From assembly GCF_001999905.1 (NCBI RefSeq), contig NZ_CP019640.1, positions 2,212,001 to 2,276,000 of the forward strand: DNA of 64,000 nucleotides, written 5' to 3'. A program made the position numbers and the translations under genes. The notes under the pieces are model-generated. The model made no database searches. It was not told where the DNA came from and saw nothing but the letters and a program-made list of their open reading frames with translations. Of the stretch, positions 10,226 through 21,019 are shown piece by piece; positions within the stretch are counted from its first letter, which is position 1; every line of letters starts with the position of its first letter. This DNA comes from Planococcus lenghuensis. Lineage in GTDB: Bacteria; Bacillota; Bacilli; Bacillales_A; Planococcaceae.

Positions 10226-11371
10226 TTATTCTGAACGGAATCCTTTAAGCTTATCACCGATTACATCGCTGATGGAGAAGCCGGATGATTCTTCCGGCAT
10301 TTCATAATCCTGGTTATCCGGCTCTGCATTGCGGTCTTGAAGTTCCTTGATGCTGAGCGACAGGCGCTTGTCCTGTTCGTTGGCGTCAAGTACTTTCACT
10401 TCCACTTCCTGACCTTCTGTCAGCACTTCCTGCGGTGTACCGATGTGCTTATGTGCAATCTGGGAAATGTGCACGAGGCCTTCCACACCCGGAAGCACTT
10501 CGACGAACGCGCCGTAGCTGACAAGCCGTTTAACGGTGCCTCTGCGCACAGAACCTTTCGGCATTCTCTCTTCGATGTTGTCCCATGGCCCTGGCAGCGT
10601 TTCCTTGATGGACAAGGAAATGCGCTCGGCATCGCGGTCGACGGATAATACTTTAACCCGTACTTCCTGGCCTTCCTTCACAACGTCTGATACTTTTTCA
10701 ACATGCTCGTACGACAGCTGGGAAATATGGACAAGTCCGTCCACGCCGCCAAGATCGACGAATGCACCAAATGAAGCGATCCGTTGCACTTTACCGGTCA
10801 GCACATCCCCGGCATGGATATTTTCCAGCACTTCCGTCTTATGCGCTTCTTTTTCTGTTTCCACAACAGCCCGGTGAGACAGAATCAGGCGGTTGTTCTC
10901 CTTTTCCATCTCCACGATTTTAAACGTGAGCGTCCGGCCCTTATAATCATCGAATGATTCGACAAAATAGTCTTCAACCAGCGATGCCGGCACGAATCCG
11001 CGCACGCCCAGATCGACGACCAGTCCGCCTTTAACGACATCTTTCACTTCCGCTTCGATGATTTCACCGGATTCGAATTTCGCTTCCAGGTCAGTCCATG
11101 CCTGTTCGGCATCCACTTTCCGTTTTGAAAGAACGAAATTCTCATCTTCCACTTTCGTAATGAGTAGTTCCAGCTGATCGCCTTCCTGGACTGAATCTGA
11201 TGCTTTTTCGATGTGGAGACTGGACAGTTCGCTGATCGGCACGACGCCATCAAACGGCGCTCCGTCGATTGTGACAGTTACAGCTTTATCTTCCACTTTG
11301 ACAACTGTTCCTGTGACCCGGTCTCCCACTTGAAAGTCACGGTTTTCCATCATGTTCATTTCCTCTGACAT
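10226..11371 (-). CDS. rpsA: S1 RNA-binding domain protein (30S protein S1 homologue, YpfD-like)
   Basis: RNA-binding protein of 381 residues with four S1 OB-fold repeats, each recognisable from a GDxVxGxV...GAFVxL/V...GLVHISQ pattern (for example at about residues 15-85, 100-170, 185-255 and 270-340). This is the four-repeat Firmicutes form, shorter than the six-repeat S1 of enteric bacteria; its role on the ribosome in this group is less certain. The ATG at 11371 has a GAGGAGG site. It follows plsC and cmk in a series also seen in B. subtilis (cmk-ypfD). Confidence 0.93.
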   Translation of the reverse strand: MSEEMNMMENRDFQVGDRVTGTVVKVEDKAVTVTIDGAPFDGVVPISELSSLHIEKASDSVQEGDQLELLITKVEDENFVLSKRKVDAEQAWTDLEAKFESGEIIEAEVKDVVKGGLVVDLGVRGFVPASLVEDYFVESFDDYKGRTLTFKIVEMEKENNRLILSHRAVVETEKEAHKTEVLENIHAGDVLTGKVQRIASFGAFVDLGGVDGLVHISQLSYEHVEKVSDVVKEGQEVRVKVLSVDRDAERISLSIKETLPGPWDNIEERMPKGSVRRGTVKRLVSYGAFVEVLPGVEGLVHISQIAHKHIGTPQEVLTEGQEVEVKVLDANEQDKRLSLSIKELQDRNAEPDNQDYEMPEESSGFSISDVIGDKLKGFRSE

Positions 11372-11434
11372 AGTAGCCCTCCTCAAAAACTTTCCATGTC
11401 TTATTTTATGCGAATTCTCTAATAAAAACAAAAG

Positions 11435-12028
11435 TTATCCCTTAGAATTCTCATTTTCATCCAAAATTCTTTGAATCTCCTGCATAATCGCTGCTGTGAC
11501 TTCTTCGGCAGATGCTTTGCGTTCCCGGAACGGCGCCATGGCGAGCGGCTGGCCAAAAATAACTTTCACCCGGCGCAACGGCTTATACTGCCCGATAATC
11601 GCACATGGAACTACATCCGCATCTCCGCGAAGCGCAAAAAAACCAGCGCCCGCAAGCCCTTTTCCGAGTTTCCCATCCTTGCTTCGCGTACCTTCAGGGA
11701 ACATGCCGACGACTTCTCCGCTTTTCAGCAGCCGGAGTGCCGTCCGCATCGCCTCCCGGTCACTCAGCCCCCGTTTCACCGGAAATGCATTCACTTTCGG
11801 CAGCAGCCCCTTTAGTACCGGAGCCGCAAACAGCTCTGCTTTTGCCATAAAATTAACCGGGCGCGGCGTAGCGACTCCCAGCGCCAGCGGATCAAAATTA
11901 TGCGTATGATTCGCACATACCAATACACCGGCATCCTTTGGAAAATGCTCCGTTCCCCGGATATCCAACCGGTAAAGCGGCTTAACGATAGAAGCGACGA
12001 CTCCTCTGGCGAAATGATAGAATTCCAT
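11435..12028 (-). CDS. plsC: 1-acyl-sn-glycerol-3-phosphate acyltransferase
   Basis: Adds the second acyl chain to lysophosphatidic acid to make phosphatidic acid at the cytoplasmic membrane. The 197-residue product has the acyltransferase motifs NHTHNFD (His41, Asp46), FPEGTRS (about 110-116) and the VKRG segment between them. The first 25 residues are moderately hydrophobic and may dip into the membrane. It starts 1 nt after the cmk stop, so translation is likely coupled to cmk. Confidence 0.93.
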   Translation of the reverse strand: MEFYHFARGVVASIVKPLYRLDIRGTEHFPKDAGVLVCANHTHNFDPLALGVATPRPVNFMAKAELFAAPVLKGLLPKVNAFPVKRGLSDREAMRTALRLLKSGEVVGMFPEGTRSKDGKLGKGLAGAGFFALRGDADVVPCAIIGQYKPLRRVKVIFGQPLAMAPFRERKASAEEVTAAIMQEIQRILDENENSKG

Positions 12029-12029
12029 G

Positions 12030-12701
12030 CTAGTTCAGCCTCTCTTTCGCCAGTCCGATAATTCGGGATGCCACTTCCGGCACTGTCAGGGATGTCGTAT
12101 CGATCAACACGGCATCTTGTGCCTGAACGAGAGGGGATTCTTTCCGCTCCGAGTCCATCCGGTCCCGCTTTTCAATTTCCATCTTCAGCACATCAAGCGG
12201 CGTCCGGATGCCGCGCGTCCGATTTTCCTCAAATCGTCGCTGCGCCCGTTCTTCAGCAGAAGCGATCATGTAAACTTTCAGTCCGGCATCCTGCAGTACA
12301 CGGGTGCCGATATCCCGCCCGTCCATGACCACGCCCCGCCCTTCTGCGAGCTCTTTCTGCAGCTGGACCATTTGTTCCCGGATTTCCCGGTGTGCAGCCA
12401 CTTCCGAGACGGATTTTGTCACTTGGTCAGTGCGGATTTCTTCAGTCACATCCTGTCCATCGAGGTAGACGCGCTGCCCCTGTTCACCGGGTTCAAGCCG
12501 GATATCCACATTTTTCAGCAGTGCTGACAGCGCCTCCCCGTCTGTGAGATCAGCTCCGGCCGTCAATGCTTTTAAGGTAGCTGCCCGATACATTGCACCT
12601 GTATCTATGTATATGAATCCCAGCTGTTCGGCCACAATTTTCGCTACCGTACTTTTTCCGGCAGCGGCTGGTCCGTCAATCGCAATTTGCATTGTTCTCA
12701 T
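12030..12701 (-). CDS. cmk: Cytidylate kinase
   Basis: Phosphorylates CMP and dCMP with ATP. The 223-residue product starts MRTMQIAIDGPAAAGKST, with the P-loop at about residues 10-18, and carries the TGAMYRAATLKAL and VVMDGRDIGTRVLQDAGLKVYMIASAEERAQRR segments typical of Cmk. The ATG at 12701 was chosen over 12692 because GAGGTGA lies 9 nt upstream. It heads the cmk-plsC-rpsA series. Confidence 0.95.
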   Translation of the reverse strand: MRTMQIAIDGPAAAGKSTVAKIVAEQLGFIYIDTGAMYRAATLKALTAGADLTDGEALSALLKNVDIRLEPGEQGQRVYLDGQDVTEEIRTDQVTKSVSEVAAHREIREQMVQLQKELAEGRGVVMDGRDIGTRVLQDAGLKVYMIASAEERAQRRFEENRTRGIRTPLDVLKMEIEKRDRMDSERKESPLVQAQDAVLIDTTSLTVPEVASRIIGLAKERLN

Positions 12702-12740
12702 AAAAACTGTCACCTCATCCATTCAAGTCACTTCATTTTA

Positions 12741-12777
12741 TCATAAAAAAGAAAAGTTCCGGGAACCAGAACTTTTC
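12741..12777 (-). terminator. Intrinsic terminator after prsW
   Basis: GAAAAGTTC (12751-12759) and GAACTTTTC (12769-12777) pair around CGGGAACCA, and the minus strand continues TTTTTTATG. It isolates prsW from cmk. Confidence 0.83.
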
Positions 12778-12817
12778 AGGGAAGCACGAAATTTATTCAT
12801 GACCTGCAACCGGCTGG

Positions 12818-13498
12818 TTACGGAATGAGCGGCGGCCGGTCATGGTAATGATCGATCGTGAGCTGGTGGGCCTGTTTAACTTTCCGCAGAGCGAACCACC
12901 ACAAAAACAGCATGAACGGAATGATCAGTTCGAGCCTTGAGTTTTCCAGAAACAGAATTGAATTATACAGGATATGCAGTGAAAGCGGTCCGAACAGCCC
13001 GATTGCCAGCCAAATTTTTATATTGAGTTTTCCTGGCCATTTCGCTTTTCCAAAGTAAAACCCCATGACCACACCGAATAACGCATGGCTTGAAACAGGC
13101 AGAAACGCCCGGAAAAACGCCGCATCGATGCCGAACTCAAGCAGATACAGCACATTTTCCACAGTGGCAAATCCAAGCGCGATGCTGGTGCCGTACAGGA
13201 TTCCGTCATTCGGCACATCGAACTCCACGTGGCGGTAGATGACCAGCAGCAGAATCAGCCATTTAAAAAACTCTTCGACTGTGCCTGTAAACAGTACATC
13301 CTGAACATAGGCATGCTGAAACACCTGTTCTTCTGCAAACACATATTGAACAAACAAAATCGGAAAGGTTAAAATAGCACCATAGATGAAACAATGAAAC
13401 AGCAGCCGCGATGGCTCTTTCATGAATTCTGTCCGCAAATAGAAATAACTGAAGAGAGCCAGGCTCGGTGCAATCGCGACCGAGAGGAGAATGAGCAT
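12818..13498 (-). CDS. prsW: PrsW-family intramembrane metalloprotease
   Basis: Multi-pass membrane protease. In B. subtilis PrsW makes the first cut in anti-sigma factor RsiW. The 226-residue product has about seven hydrophobic segments, the EEFFKW glutamate motif (Glu75-Glu76), ATVEN (111-115) and the SSHALFGVVMGFYFG His motif, the conserved triad of the family. The ATG at 13498 has AAGGAG 7 nt away; a GTG six bases upstream is too close to that site. The gene is divergent from ansA. No SigW/RsiW pair is in this window, so its substrate here is unknown. Confidence 0.9.
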   Translation of the reverse strand: MLILLSVAIAPSLALFSYFYLRTEFMKEPSRLLFHCFIYGAILTFPILFVQYVFAEEQVFQHAYVQDVLFTGTVEEFFKWLILLLVIYRHVEFDVPNDGILYGTSIALGFATVENVLYLLEFGIDAAFFRAFLPVSSHALFGVVMGFYFGKAKWPGKLNIKIWLAIGLFGPLSLHILYNSILFLENSRLELIIPFMLFLWWFALRKVKQAHQLTIDHYHDRPPLIP

Positions 13499-13577
13499 AA
13501 GCACGCTCCTTCACTTAAGTTCTTTTCAGTATAACACGTGGAGCACCGGACAAATGACGTCTTTCAGGAGGAAATCA

Positions 13578-14540
13578 ATGAAAAAGAAAATTTTGCTGAT
13601 TCATACAGGCGGCACCATTTCCATGCACACCCAAGAGAGTTCCGGAGCAGTCATGCCGGGCGATCAGAATCCGATGATGGCAGAAAGAGAAAAATTTGAG
13701 GATCATGCCGAGATTTTCGAAGAAGAGGTTTTCAATTTGCCTTCACCGCATATTACACCGGCCGAAATGTTTTCCATCCGCCAGCTGATCAACAGTTACC
13801 GCCGAATCCGGGACATTGATGGCGTGGTCATCACTCATGGCACCGATACACTGGAAGAGACCGCTTATTTTTTGGATCTCACTCTGGAATCGGAGCTTCC
13901 GGTGATCCTGACCGGCGCCATGCGGACATCAAACGAAATCGGCTCTGATGGCGTCTACAATCTCATCAGTGCCCTCCGCGTCGCTGCGGATCCCGAGGCG
14001 GCAGGGAAAGGTGTACTGGTCGTGCTGAATGATGAGATTCACACAGCACAGAACGTCACAAAAACACATAGCAGCAATGTCTCGACATTCCAGAGCCCAC
14101 AGTACGGCCCGATCGGCATCGTGACAAAAAATGCGGTCCGGTTCCATCACAGCCCAATGCGCCAGGAATATTACAACGTTGAAGCGATTACAAAAAAGGT
14201 CATGCTGCTAAAAGTGTTCGCCGGCATGGATGGCGATATTGTCGATTCAGCGATCGACCTGGCATACGATGGAATTGTCCTGGAAGGCCTGGGTCAAGGA
14301 AATGTTCCGCCGGCCCTTTTGCCGGCAGTGCGGCGGGCGATCAGTCATGATATTCCCGTCGTTCTTGTTTCCCGCTGTTTTAATGGCATCGCCCAAGCCG
14401 TTTACGCATACCCCGGCGGCGGGCGCATGCTTCAGGAAGAAGGCGTCATCGTCGCTCATGGTCTCAGCGGCCAGAAAGCCAGGCTAAAGCTGCTGATCGG
14501 GCTGTGCAACGGCTCAGACATCCGTCGCATCTTTTCCTGA
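13578..14540 (+). CDS. ansA: Type I asparaginase
   Basis: Hydrolyses asparagine to aspartate and ammonia. The 320-residue protein has the two catalytic threonine motifs of the family: HTGGTIS at residues 9-15 and THGTDTLEETAYFL near residue 85, followed by LTGAMRTSNEIGSDG. It has no signal peptide, so it is the cytosolic type. The ATG at 13578 follows AGGAGG at 5-6 nt. It is the first plus-strand gene in the window and faces ypdA across a hairpin-rich intergenic region. Confidence 0.94.
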   Translation: MKKKILLIHTGGTISMHTQESSGAVMPGDQNPMMAEREKFEDHAEIFEEEVFNLPSPHITPAEMFSIRQLINSYRRIRDIDGVVITHGTDTLEETAYFLDLTLESELPVILTGAMRTSNEIGSDGVYNLISALRVAADPEAAGKGVLVVLNDEIHTAQNVTKTHSSNVSTFQSPQYGPIGIVTKNAVRFHHSPMRQEYYNVEAITKKVMLLKVFAGMDGDIVDSAIDLAYDGIVLEGLGQGNVPPALLPAVRRAISHDIPVVLVSRCFNGIAQAVYAYPGGGRMLQEEGVIVAHGLSGQKARLKLLIGLCNGSDIRRIFS

Positions 14541-14578
14541 ACGGAAGATGGCGCCGGGATTTGAAATTGATAAACACC

Positions 14579-14783
14579 AAAAGAAGCTGTCCTAAAAGGT
14601 CATGAAAAATGACTTTGCGGGACAGCCTTTTTTTATTCAAAAGAAGTAGCTGAGTCTCAGTCTGGCGGACACTTCCTCTGGTTACTTTCGAAAAAAGCGG
14701 GCTTCAAAAAAACAGGGAGAGAAAACCGATTGGTTATTCTCTCCCTGTTTTTAATTTAGGAGGCTTTTTGGACAGCTCCTTTT
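14579..14783. repeat. Inverted-repeat-bounded intergenic element (MITE-like or IS-end relic)
   Basis: The 14-base ends AAAAGAAGCTGTCC (14579-14592) and GGACAGCTCCTTTT (14770-14783) are inverted repeats with one mismatch, enclosing 205 bp with no open frame. Inside, the left end also folds locally: GCTGTCC with GGACAGC near 14620, with AAGGTCAT/ATGACTTT nested, and a T run that could terminate ansA. I see no clear target-site duplication. It could be a miniature transposable element or simply two terminators whose outer parts happen to match. Confidence 0.45.
14704..14756. terminator. Bidirectional terminator between ansA and ypdA
   Basis: AACAGGGAGAG (14711-14721) pairs perfectly with CTCTCCCTGTT (14739-14749), with T-rich sequence on both strands. 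It serves the convergent ansA and ypdA transcripts. Confidence 0.85.
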
Positions 14784-14784
14784 A

Positions 14785-15762
14785 CTAACTTTCATTCAGA
14801 TTCCTCTTTCTAGCTATTGCGTCTGCAATTTGGCCACCATGGAATCTGCCATTTTCGATGAAAATTTCGTTTGCGTTATTTCCGGCTGCAATCACACCGG
14901 CGATAAACAGATTGTCCACTCCGGTCTCCATCGTTTCTTCGTCATGAAGCGGTCTGCCGGTTGTTTCATCGATCCCGATTCCCATTTCTTTCAGGAAGCG
15001 GTGATCCGGATGATAGCCGATCATGGCAAATACAAAGTCATTCGGAACAGTCAACCGGTCGCCCGCAACTGACAGGATGGCTTCGCTTTCTGTAATTCTC
15101 TCGACTTCCGAGCAGAAATGCATTCCGATTTCACCTTTTTGCACCAATCCGTCAAATTCAGGAAGGATCCATGGTTTCACACTGCTGGAATACTCTTCCC
15201 CGCGGTATGATACGGTCACACGCGCCCCGCTTTTATGGAGCTCGATTGCTGCGTCGACCGCGGAATTCTTACCGCCGATCACAAGGACATCCTGCTCAAA
15301 ATACGGATGTCCCTCCTTGAAATAATGCTTGACCTTCGGCAGATCCGCCCCTTGCACCGGAAGTGGATTCGGATGATCGTAATAGCCGGTGGCAATGATC
15401 ACATACGGCGTCCGGTAACTGCCTTTCGCCGTTTTGACGGTAAACAGACCGTCTGACTTCCGGACAGTCTGGACTTCTTCATACGCACGCACATCCAATG
15501 CTTTCCGCTTTACTACTTCTCGGTAATAGACAAGTGCCTGGCTGCGCTTCGGCTTCCGGTTTTCTGTGATAAACGGGATATCTCCAATCGACAAGCGCTC
15601 GCTCGTGCTAAAAAACGTCTGGTGGGTCGGATAATGATAAATTGCATTGACAATATTTCCTTTTTCAATAATGACCGGCTTCAGACCGATGTCCTGGACA
15701 GCGATCGCTGCCGCAAGTCCGCACGGGCCTCCGCCGATCACGATGGCATCTGCCGTCTCCAT
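14785..15762 (-). CDS. ypdA: Bacillithiol disulfide reductase YpdA (Bdr)
   Basis: FAD- and NADPH-dependent reductase that keeps bacillithiol reduced. The 325-residue protein opens with an FAD-binding GGGPCGLAAAI motif that contains Cys14, the conserved position in YpdA. A second nucleotide motif, VIGGKNSAVDAAIEL, and the C-terminal GVIAAGNNANEIFIENGRFHGG follow. The overall fold is thioredoxin-reductase-like without a CxxC pair. The ATG at 15762 has a GGAG site. Presence implies bacillithiol as the main low-molecular-weight thiol. Confidence 0.93.
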   Translation of the reverse strand: METADAIVIGGGPCGLAAAIAVQDIGLKPVIIEKGNIVNAIYHYPTHQTFFSTSERLSIGDIPFITENRKPKRSQALVYYREVVKRKALDVRAYEEVQTVRKSDGLFTVKTAKGSYRTPYVIIATGYYDHPNPLPVQGADLPKVKHYFKEGHPYFEQDVLVIGGKNSAVDAAIELHKSGARVTVSYRGEEYSSSVKPWILPEFDGLVQKGEIGMHFCSEVERITESEAILSVAGDRLTVPNDFVFAMIGYHPDHRFLKEMGIGIDETTGRPLHDEETMETGVDNLFIAGVIAAGNNANEIFIENGRFHGGQIADAIARKRNLNES

Positions 15763-15797
15763 TCAATCAGCTCCTGTTTCTTGCATTATTTCTTTTA

Positions 15798-16571
15798 TTA
15801 TTCTGCGCCAGCAGCTTCAGTCGTCGGCCGGATGGTCAGCAGATGAAATTCCGCTTCAGCTCCGAGGCGCAACGGCAGCTGCGTCGTACCATAGCCGTTT
15901 GAAATAAGCCGGATGACGCCATTGGTCGTTTCAGTCTTCCCTTTTTCATAAAGCCCATATTTCCCCAGCCGGATTTGACCGCCATGGGTGTGGCCTGCAA
16001 CCATAAGATGGACAGGATAACGGTTCTGAACATGATCAAAGATTTCCGGCGTATGGGACAGGAATATCACGGTATCCTGCTCATCAACACCCTTGAACGC
16101 TTCCTGTAATCCATTCCGTTTGAATGCAAAATAATCAAACGATATCAGTTTCAGGTGAGGATTTCCGAACAGATTGACTGATTCGTTCTCTAAAATGGTC
16201 ACTCCTGTCTCGGCGAACATGCGCCGCAGTTTCTGTTCCCGCAGCTCTCTGTCATTATTGCCCCAGATGAAATATGCAGGAGCCATGGCTGCAAGCACTT
16301 CCAGATTGTGCCGAACCCGCTCAGGAGGCACTCCGCCTTCTGCCAGATCTCCGCCAATGATGATTATATCAGGCGTTCCTTCAGCAAATCCGGGCTGGAG
16401 TTTCCGCCGGTGGATATCTGAAATGAACAGCATCCGAAAAGGCTCAAACTGCCGGGGGGCCTTCAACTCAAAAACTTCATATTTCTGGGTGGCGTGAAAC
16501 GCATTCCAGAACATACGGGCAAGGAGGCCCGTTCCGCCGGCAATGATTGTCAGCGCAATTCTCTTAAACAT
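15798..16571 (-). CDS. ypbG: Membrane-anchored metallophosphoesterase (YpbG-like)
   Basis: Calcineurin-like phosphoesterase of 257 residues. Metal-binding motifs are in order: SDIH (51-54), GGDLAEGG (73-80), GNNDRE (104-109), SHTPE near 172, and GHTHGGQ (193-199). An N-terminal hydrophobic stretch (IALTIIAGGTGLLARM) looks like a membrane anchor. This is the YaeI/YpbG type; substrates of that group are not settled. It lies 35 nt upstream of ypdA on the same strand with no terminator between them, so the two may share a transcript. Confidence 0.85.
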   Translation of the reverse strand: MFKRIALTIIAGGTGLLARMFWNAFHATQKYEVFELKAPRQFEPFRMLFISDIHRRKLQPGFAEGTPDIIIIGGDLAEGGVPPERVRHNLEVLAAMAPAYFIWGNNDRELREQKLRRMFAETGVTILENESVNLFGNPHLKLISFDYFAFKRNGLQEAFKGVDEQDTVIFLSHTPEIFDHVQNRYPVHLMVAGHTHGGQIRLGKYGLYEKGKTETTNGVIRLISNGYGTTQLPLRLGAEAEFHLLTIRPTTEAAGAE

Positions 16572-16590
16572 CTCTAATCTCTCCTAAGCA

Positions 16591-16620
16591 AAAAAAGGTA
16601 AAGCGTCGCTTTACCTTTTT
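16591..16620 (-). terminator. Intrinsic terminator after the CBS-domain gene
   Basis: AAAAGGTAAAGCG and CGCTTTACCTTTT form an almost loop-free palindrome with T runs on both sides. It ends minus-strand transcription from the CBS gene before ypbG. Confidence 0.8.
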
Positions 16621-16625
16621 ACCTG

Positions 16626-17255
16626 TTAATCTTCAGTTATGTCAAGCACACGGAACCCGGCTTTGCCCAGTTCTTTCAGAAAACGGTCGATGTTGTTCTT
16701 TTTCTCAACTTTCAACACGATTCGCCGGACAAGCTTATCAGTCTCATCGAATGTAACAAGCGAGATGACCGACTCATGAAATTTATCGATGATATCGGCT
16801 AGCCGTGCAATCCGGCCTTCAGTTTCAGCGGAAGTAAATGAAATCCGGACCCCTTTCCGCTGATTGCCGAATGCGCTTTGCAGCTGGTTCATCACATCAT
16901 AACGTGTCACAATTCCAAGGAATTCGGTTCCGTCAACCACTGCAATGATCGGAAAATTGTTCAATTTCAGAAGGGCTTCTTCGTATACCGCATTGACAGT
17001 CAAATGAACGTCCTGATTGACCAGAATATCTGCCGCCCGTACCGTCTTCAAGAACTCCTCTTTGTCCAGGCCGGATTCAAAATGCGCCCGGTATGCATGA
17101 TACCAAGTGAAAATTCCTTTGTATTTATTTCCTTCAACTACCGGGAGGGCATCGATCTGATGCTTTTCCAGCAACTCGATTCCTTTTTGAACCGAATCAG
17201 CCGGCGAGAGCTTAAAACACTTCTCCCGCTTGACCATTACACTTTTCACAAACAT
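16626..17255 (-). CDS. CBS-domain protein with C-terminal ACT-like region
   Basis: Cytoplasmic protein of 209 residues, probably a nucleotide sensor. Two CBS units are readable: residues about 1-55 (VMVKREKCFKLSPADSVQKGIELLEKHQIDALPVV) and about 75-125, ending FLGIVTRYDVMNQL. The C-terminal 70 residues (GRIARLADIIDKFHESVISLVTF...LVRRIVLKVE) look like an ACT fold. Such CBS pairs bind AMP/ATP or c-di-AMP, but the ligand cannot be told from sequence. It follows ypbE with 71 nt between them and has its own terminator. Confidence 0.8.
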   Translation of the reverse strand: MFVKSVMVKREKCFKLSPADSVQKGIELLEKHQIDALPVVEGNKYKGIFTWYHAYRAHFESGLDKEEFLKTVRAADILVNQDVHLTVNAVYEEALLKLNNFPIIAVVDGTEFLGIVTRYDVMNQLQSAFGNQRKGVRISFTSAETEGRIARLADIIDKFHESVISLVTFDETDKLVRRIVLKVEKKNNIDRFLKELGKAGFRVLDITED

Positions 17256-17326
17256 CTAAATCGCCTCCAGTTATCACTGCTAGCCCATTGTCTGTCATGG
17301 ATTGGTATTATTGTTTGCTGATTTTT

Positions 17327-17965
17327 TCAATTCGGCAGCACAAGCGTTTCACCAATCGACAGATCCGGTGTATTCATGCCGTTCGCCTGCATAATCCGGT
17401 CGACTGCTGTACTCGTGCCGTAATAACTGATTGCAATCCGGTAAAGTGTTTCACCTTTTTGAACAGTATGTATTTGCTGGGGCGCATCCGGTTCTTCAGG
17501 TTCCGGCTCCGCAGGTTTTTCCGGAGCAGGCTCTTCCGCCGGCTCCACTTCCTGCACAGCTTCAGGTTCCTCTTCCGTTATTTCTGCCGCCGGTTCAGCG
17601 GCTGGTTCTTCCGGCGCTTCCTCAGCAGGCTCTTCATCCGGAATAACAAGGGGCGTGATCGGTTTGGCATTTTCCTGAAAGCTTACCTCATTACTGCTGC
17701 TGACGCTGATTTGTTTTTCCTCGTCAGGGCTATAGATAACAGCGACGTACAAAAAGACAGCGAACACAGGAAGAAAGATAAAGACAAAAAACAAAACAGA
17801 CAGAAGACGTCCGCCTCTGCTCGCCCCTGCATTTCGCTGCTCATGATTCGCTGCGGATCCTTTTCCAGCTTGCCGGCGGGCAGTCCGCGACGGCGATTTT
17901 TTAGTATCCATAGGCGTCGGCGGCTGATATCTGTCAATCGGTTTTCGGTACTTTCGGTTCCCCAT
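17327..17965 (-). CDS. ypbE: LysM-domain membrane protein (YpbE-like)
   Basis: Bitopic membrane protein of 212 residues: basic cytoplasmic N-terminus (1-52), one transmembrane helix at about 53-75 (LLSVLFFVFIFLPVFAVFLYVAVIY), a long Glu/Pro/Ala-rich linker (about 110-160), and one C-terminal LysM domain (HTVQKGETLYRIAISYYG...IGETLVLPN). The LysM should bind peptidoglycan outside the cell and the acidic linker would span the wall. Position beside recQ matches B. subtilis ypbE. The role is unknown. The linker is low complexity and may vary in length between strains. Confidence 0.85.
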   Translation of the reverse strand: MGNRKYRKPIDRYQPPTPMDTKKSPSRTARRQAGKGSAANHEQRNAGASRGGRLLSVLFFVFIFLPVFAVFLYVAVIYSPDEEKQISVSSSNEVSFQENAKPITPLVIPDEEPAEEAPEEPAAEPAAEITEEEPEAVQEVEPAEEPAPEKPAEPEPEEPDAPQQIHTVQKGETLYRIAISYYGTSTAVDRIMQANGMNTPDLSIGETLVLPN

Positions 17966-18044
17966 CTATTTTGCTCCTATCTAATCTGATAGTTCTATTA
18001 TGACGAAAAATATCCCGGTTGTAAATGCCAGCATAGTCAAAAAA

Positions 18045-19465
18045 TTACGGCAGCAGTCTGCTTAGCCGCTGTTGCCAGTGCAAACTTTCCGATTCTTCCG
18101 ACTCAGTTGTTCTCAACGGATATGGCTCATAATCAATGCCGCACCAGAGGCAGCAATTCTCTGGATGTTCCTGTAATTGCTGGTCAAAATATCCGAGAAT
18201 ATACGCCCGAAGACATTTTCCGCTCTCTGCAAGACCCGTCATACTGGCGGCTCTCATCAATTTATCTTCAGCCAGCCGTTCAATTTGAACAATGGTTTGT
18301 TCGGGTGTCATCCGGCCCAGCCAATATCGGATGACGCGGTAGGAAGTTTCCCGGACAATGCCGGCTTCCACTAAATCCACCCGGCCGGCACTGTCTGAAG
18401 CAACCGCTTCGATTTCATGCCGGGTCGGCAGCTCATCAATCAGCAGCGCCTGCATCAGCTTTTCATCACCGGGAGCCATCAGGAGTGTCGCCAGTGCCGG
18501 GAGCCCGTCCCGGCCAGCCCGACCGACTTCCTGTACGAATTCTTCAATTGCAGTCGGAATCTGAAAATGAATGACGTGCCGGACGTTCGGCACATGAATT
18601 CCCATGCCGAACGCATTCGTTGAGCAGACCCAATTGATTTCCCCGTTCTGGAATTGCTGCTGAATGAAGATCCGGTCCTGTTGTTCCATTCCGCCATGGT
18701 AGAAAGCTGCCGGCAGTCCGTTATCCGTCAGAATTCCGGCCAGTTCCTCCGCTTTCCGGCGGGTACCTGCATAGACAATACCGGGCCCTTCATACGTTTC
18801 AGCAAATGCCAGCAGCCATTCCCGTTTTTCTTCCCCGTCCCGGAAATTTTTTAAGTCATATGCGATATTTTTTCGGTCCATCGGATGGATATAGATGACC
18901 GGATCATCCAGCTGCAGGTAGTGCCGGATATCCTGTTCCACTTTTTTGGTCGCAGTCGCTGTAAGAGCGAGCACTTGCGGCGCACCGAGCGCCGGAAGCA
19001 CTTCGGCAATCCGCAGGTAATCCGGGCGGAAATCGAATCCCCATTGCGAAATGCAATGTGCTTCATCCGCTACAACCAGGGCAATTGTGATTCGCTGCAA
19101 TCGGCGGATCACTTGCGGTTGCAGCAGCATTTCAGGAGATATGAAAATGAACCGGTAGTCGCCGATCGCCTGCCAGATCTGCTCTTTTTCTTCCGCTTTT
19201 AAAAATGAATTAATCGCCACGACGCTTTTTTCACCCATTTTTTTCAGCTGGGCGACTTGATCCTGCATCAATGACAATAAAGGTGACACAATCAGCACAC
19301 TGCCTGGGAGCACGTGACCGGGAAGCTGGTAACAGAGCGACTTGCCCATGCCGGTGGGGAGCAATGCCAGCACATCGCGGCCGTTCAGCACTTCGCTGAT
19401 TATTTCCTTTTGCCCGGTACGGAAAGATCTGTAGCCGTATTTGTCTTCCAGCAATTGTTCAAGGT

Positions 19466-19469
<4 letters not shown>
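18045..19469 (-). CDS. recQ: RecQ-family ATP-dependent DNA helicase
   Basis: 3'-5' DNA helicase of the short RecQ/RecS type, 474 residues. The P-loop LLPTGMGKS is at about 36-44, DEAHCISQWGFDFRPDY at 135-151, and the helicase C core has GTRRKAEELAGIL and VQEVGRAGRDG. The zinc-binding tail is reduced (CLRAYILGYFD then CCLWCGIDY). There is no HRDC domain, so this is the shorter Bacillales paralogue (YpbC/RecS) rather than full RecQ. Its ATG overlaps the ypbB stop by 4 nt, so the two are translationally coupled. Confidence 0.93.
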
Positions 19470-20853
<1,384 letters not shown>

Positions 20854-20859
20854 TAGTCT

Positions 20860-20888
20860 GCCGGAAGCATGGTGCTTCCGGCTTTTCT
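20860..20888 (+). terminator. Intrinsic terminator of fer
   Basis: GCCGGAAGCA (20860-20869) and TGCTTCCGGC (20873-20882) form a perfect 10-bp stem with a TGG loop, followed by TTTTCTT. Confidence 0.9.
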
Positions 20889-20963
20889 TATGACCTGTCA
20901 TAGCAACCCATACACTCAATAAAGAACAAGCAGAATAATGCCTGGACACTGATTATTCCCCAG

Positions 20964-20990
20964 CAAAAAAAGCCGGTTTCCCGGCTTTTT
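20964..20990 (-). terminator. Intrinsic terminator of ribU
   Basis: AAGCCGG and CCGGCTT pair with a four-base loop, with A/T runs on both sides. It lies after the ribU stop on the minus strand and may also catch read-through from fer. Confidence 0.85.
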
Positions 20991-21019
20991 ATATTTCTTC
21001 GTTATTGTTCATAAATTGT

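Noticed and set aside
17480-17660. Regular repeats that could suggest a CRISPR or tandem repeat locus
   Set aside because: They are codon-level Glu/Pro/Ala repeats within ypbE; no spacers of constant size and no cas genes in the window.
17288-17989. A 233-codon Arg/Phe-rich frame opposite ypbE
   Set aside because: Shadow of the acidic Glu/Pro linker of the LysM protein; composition is not protein-like.
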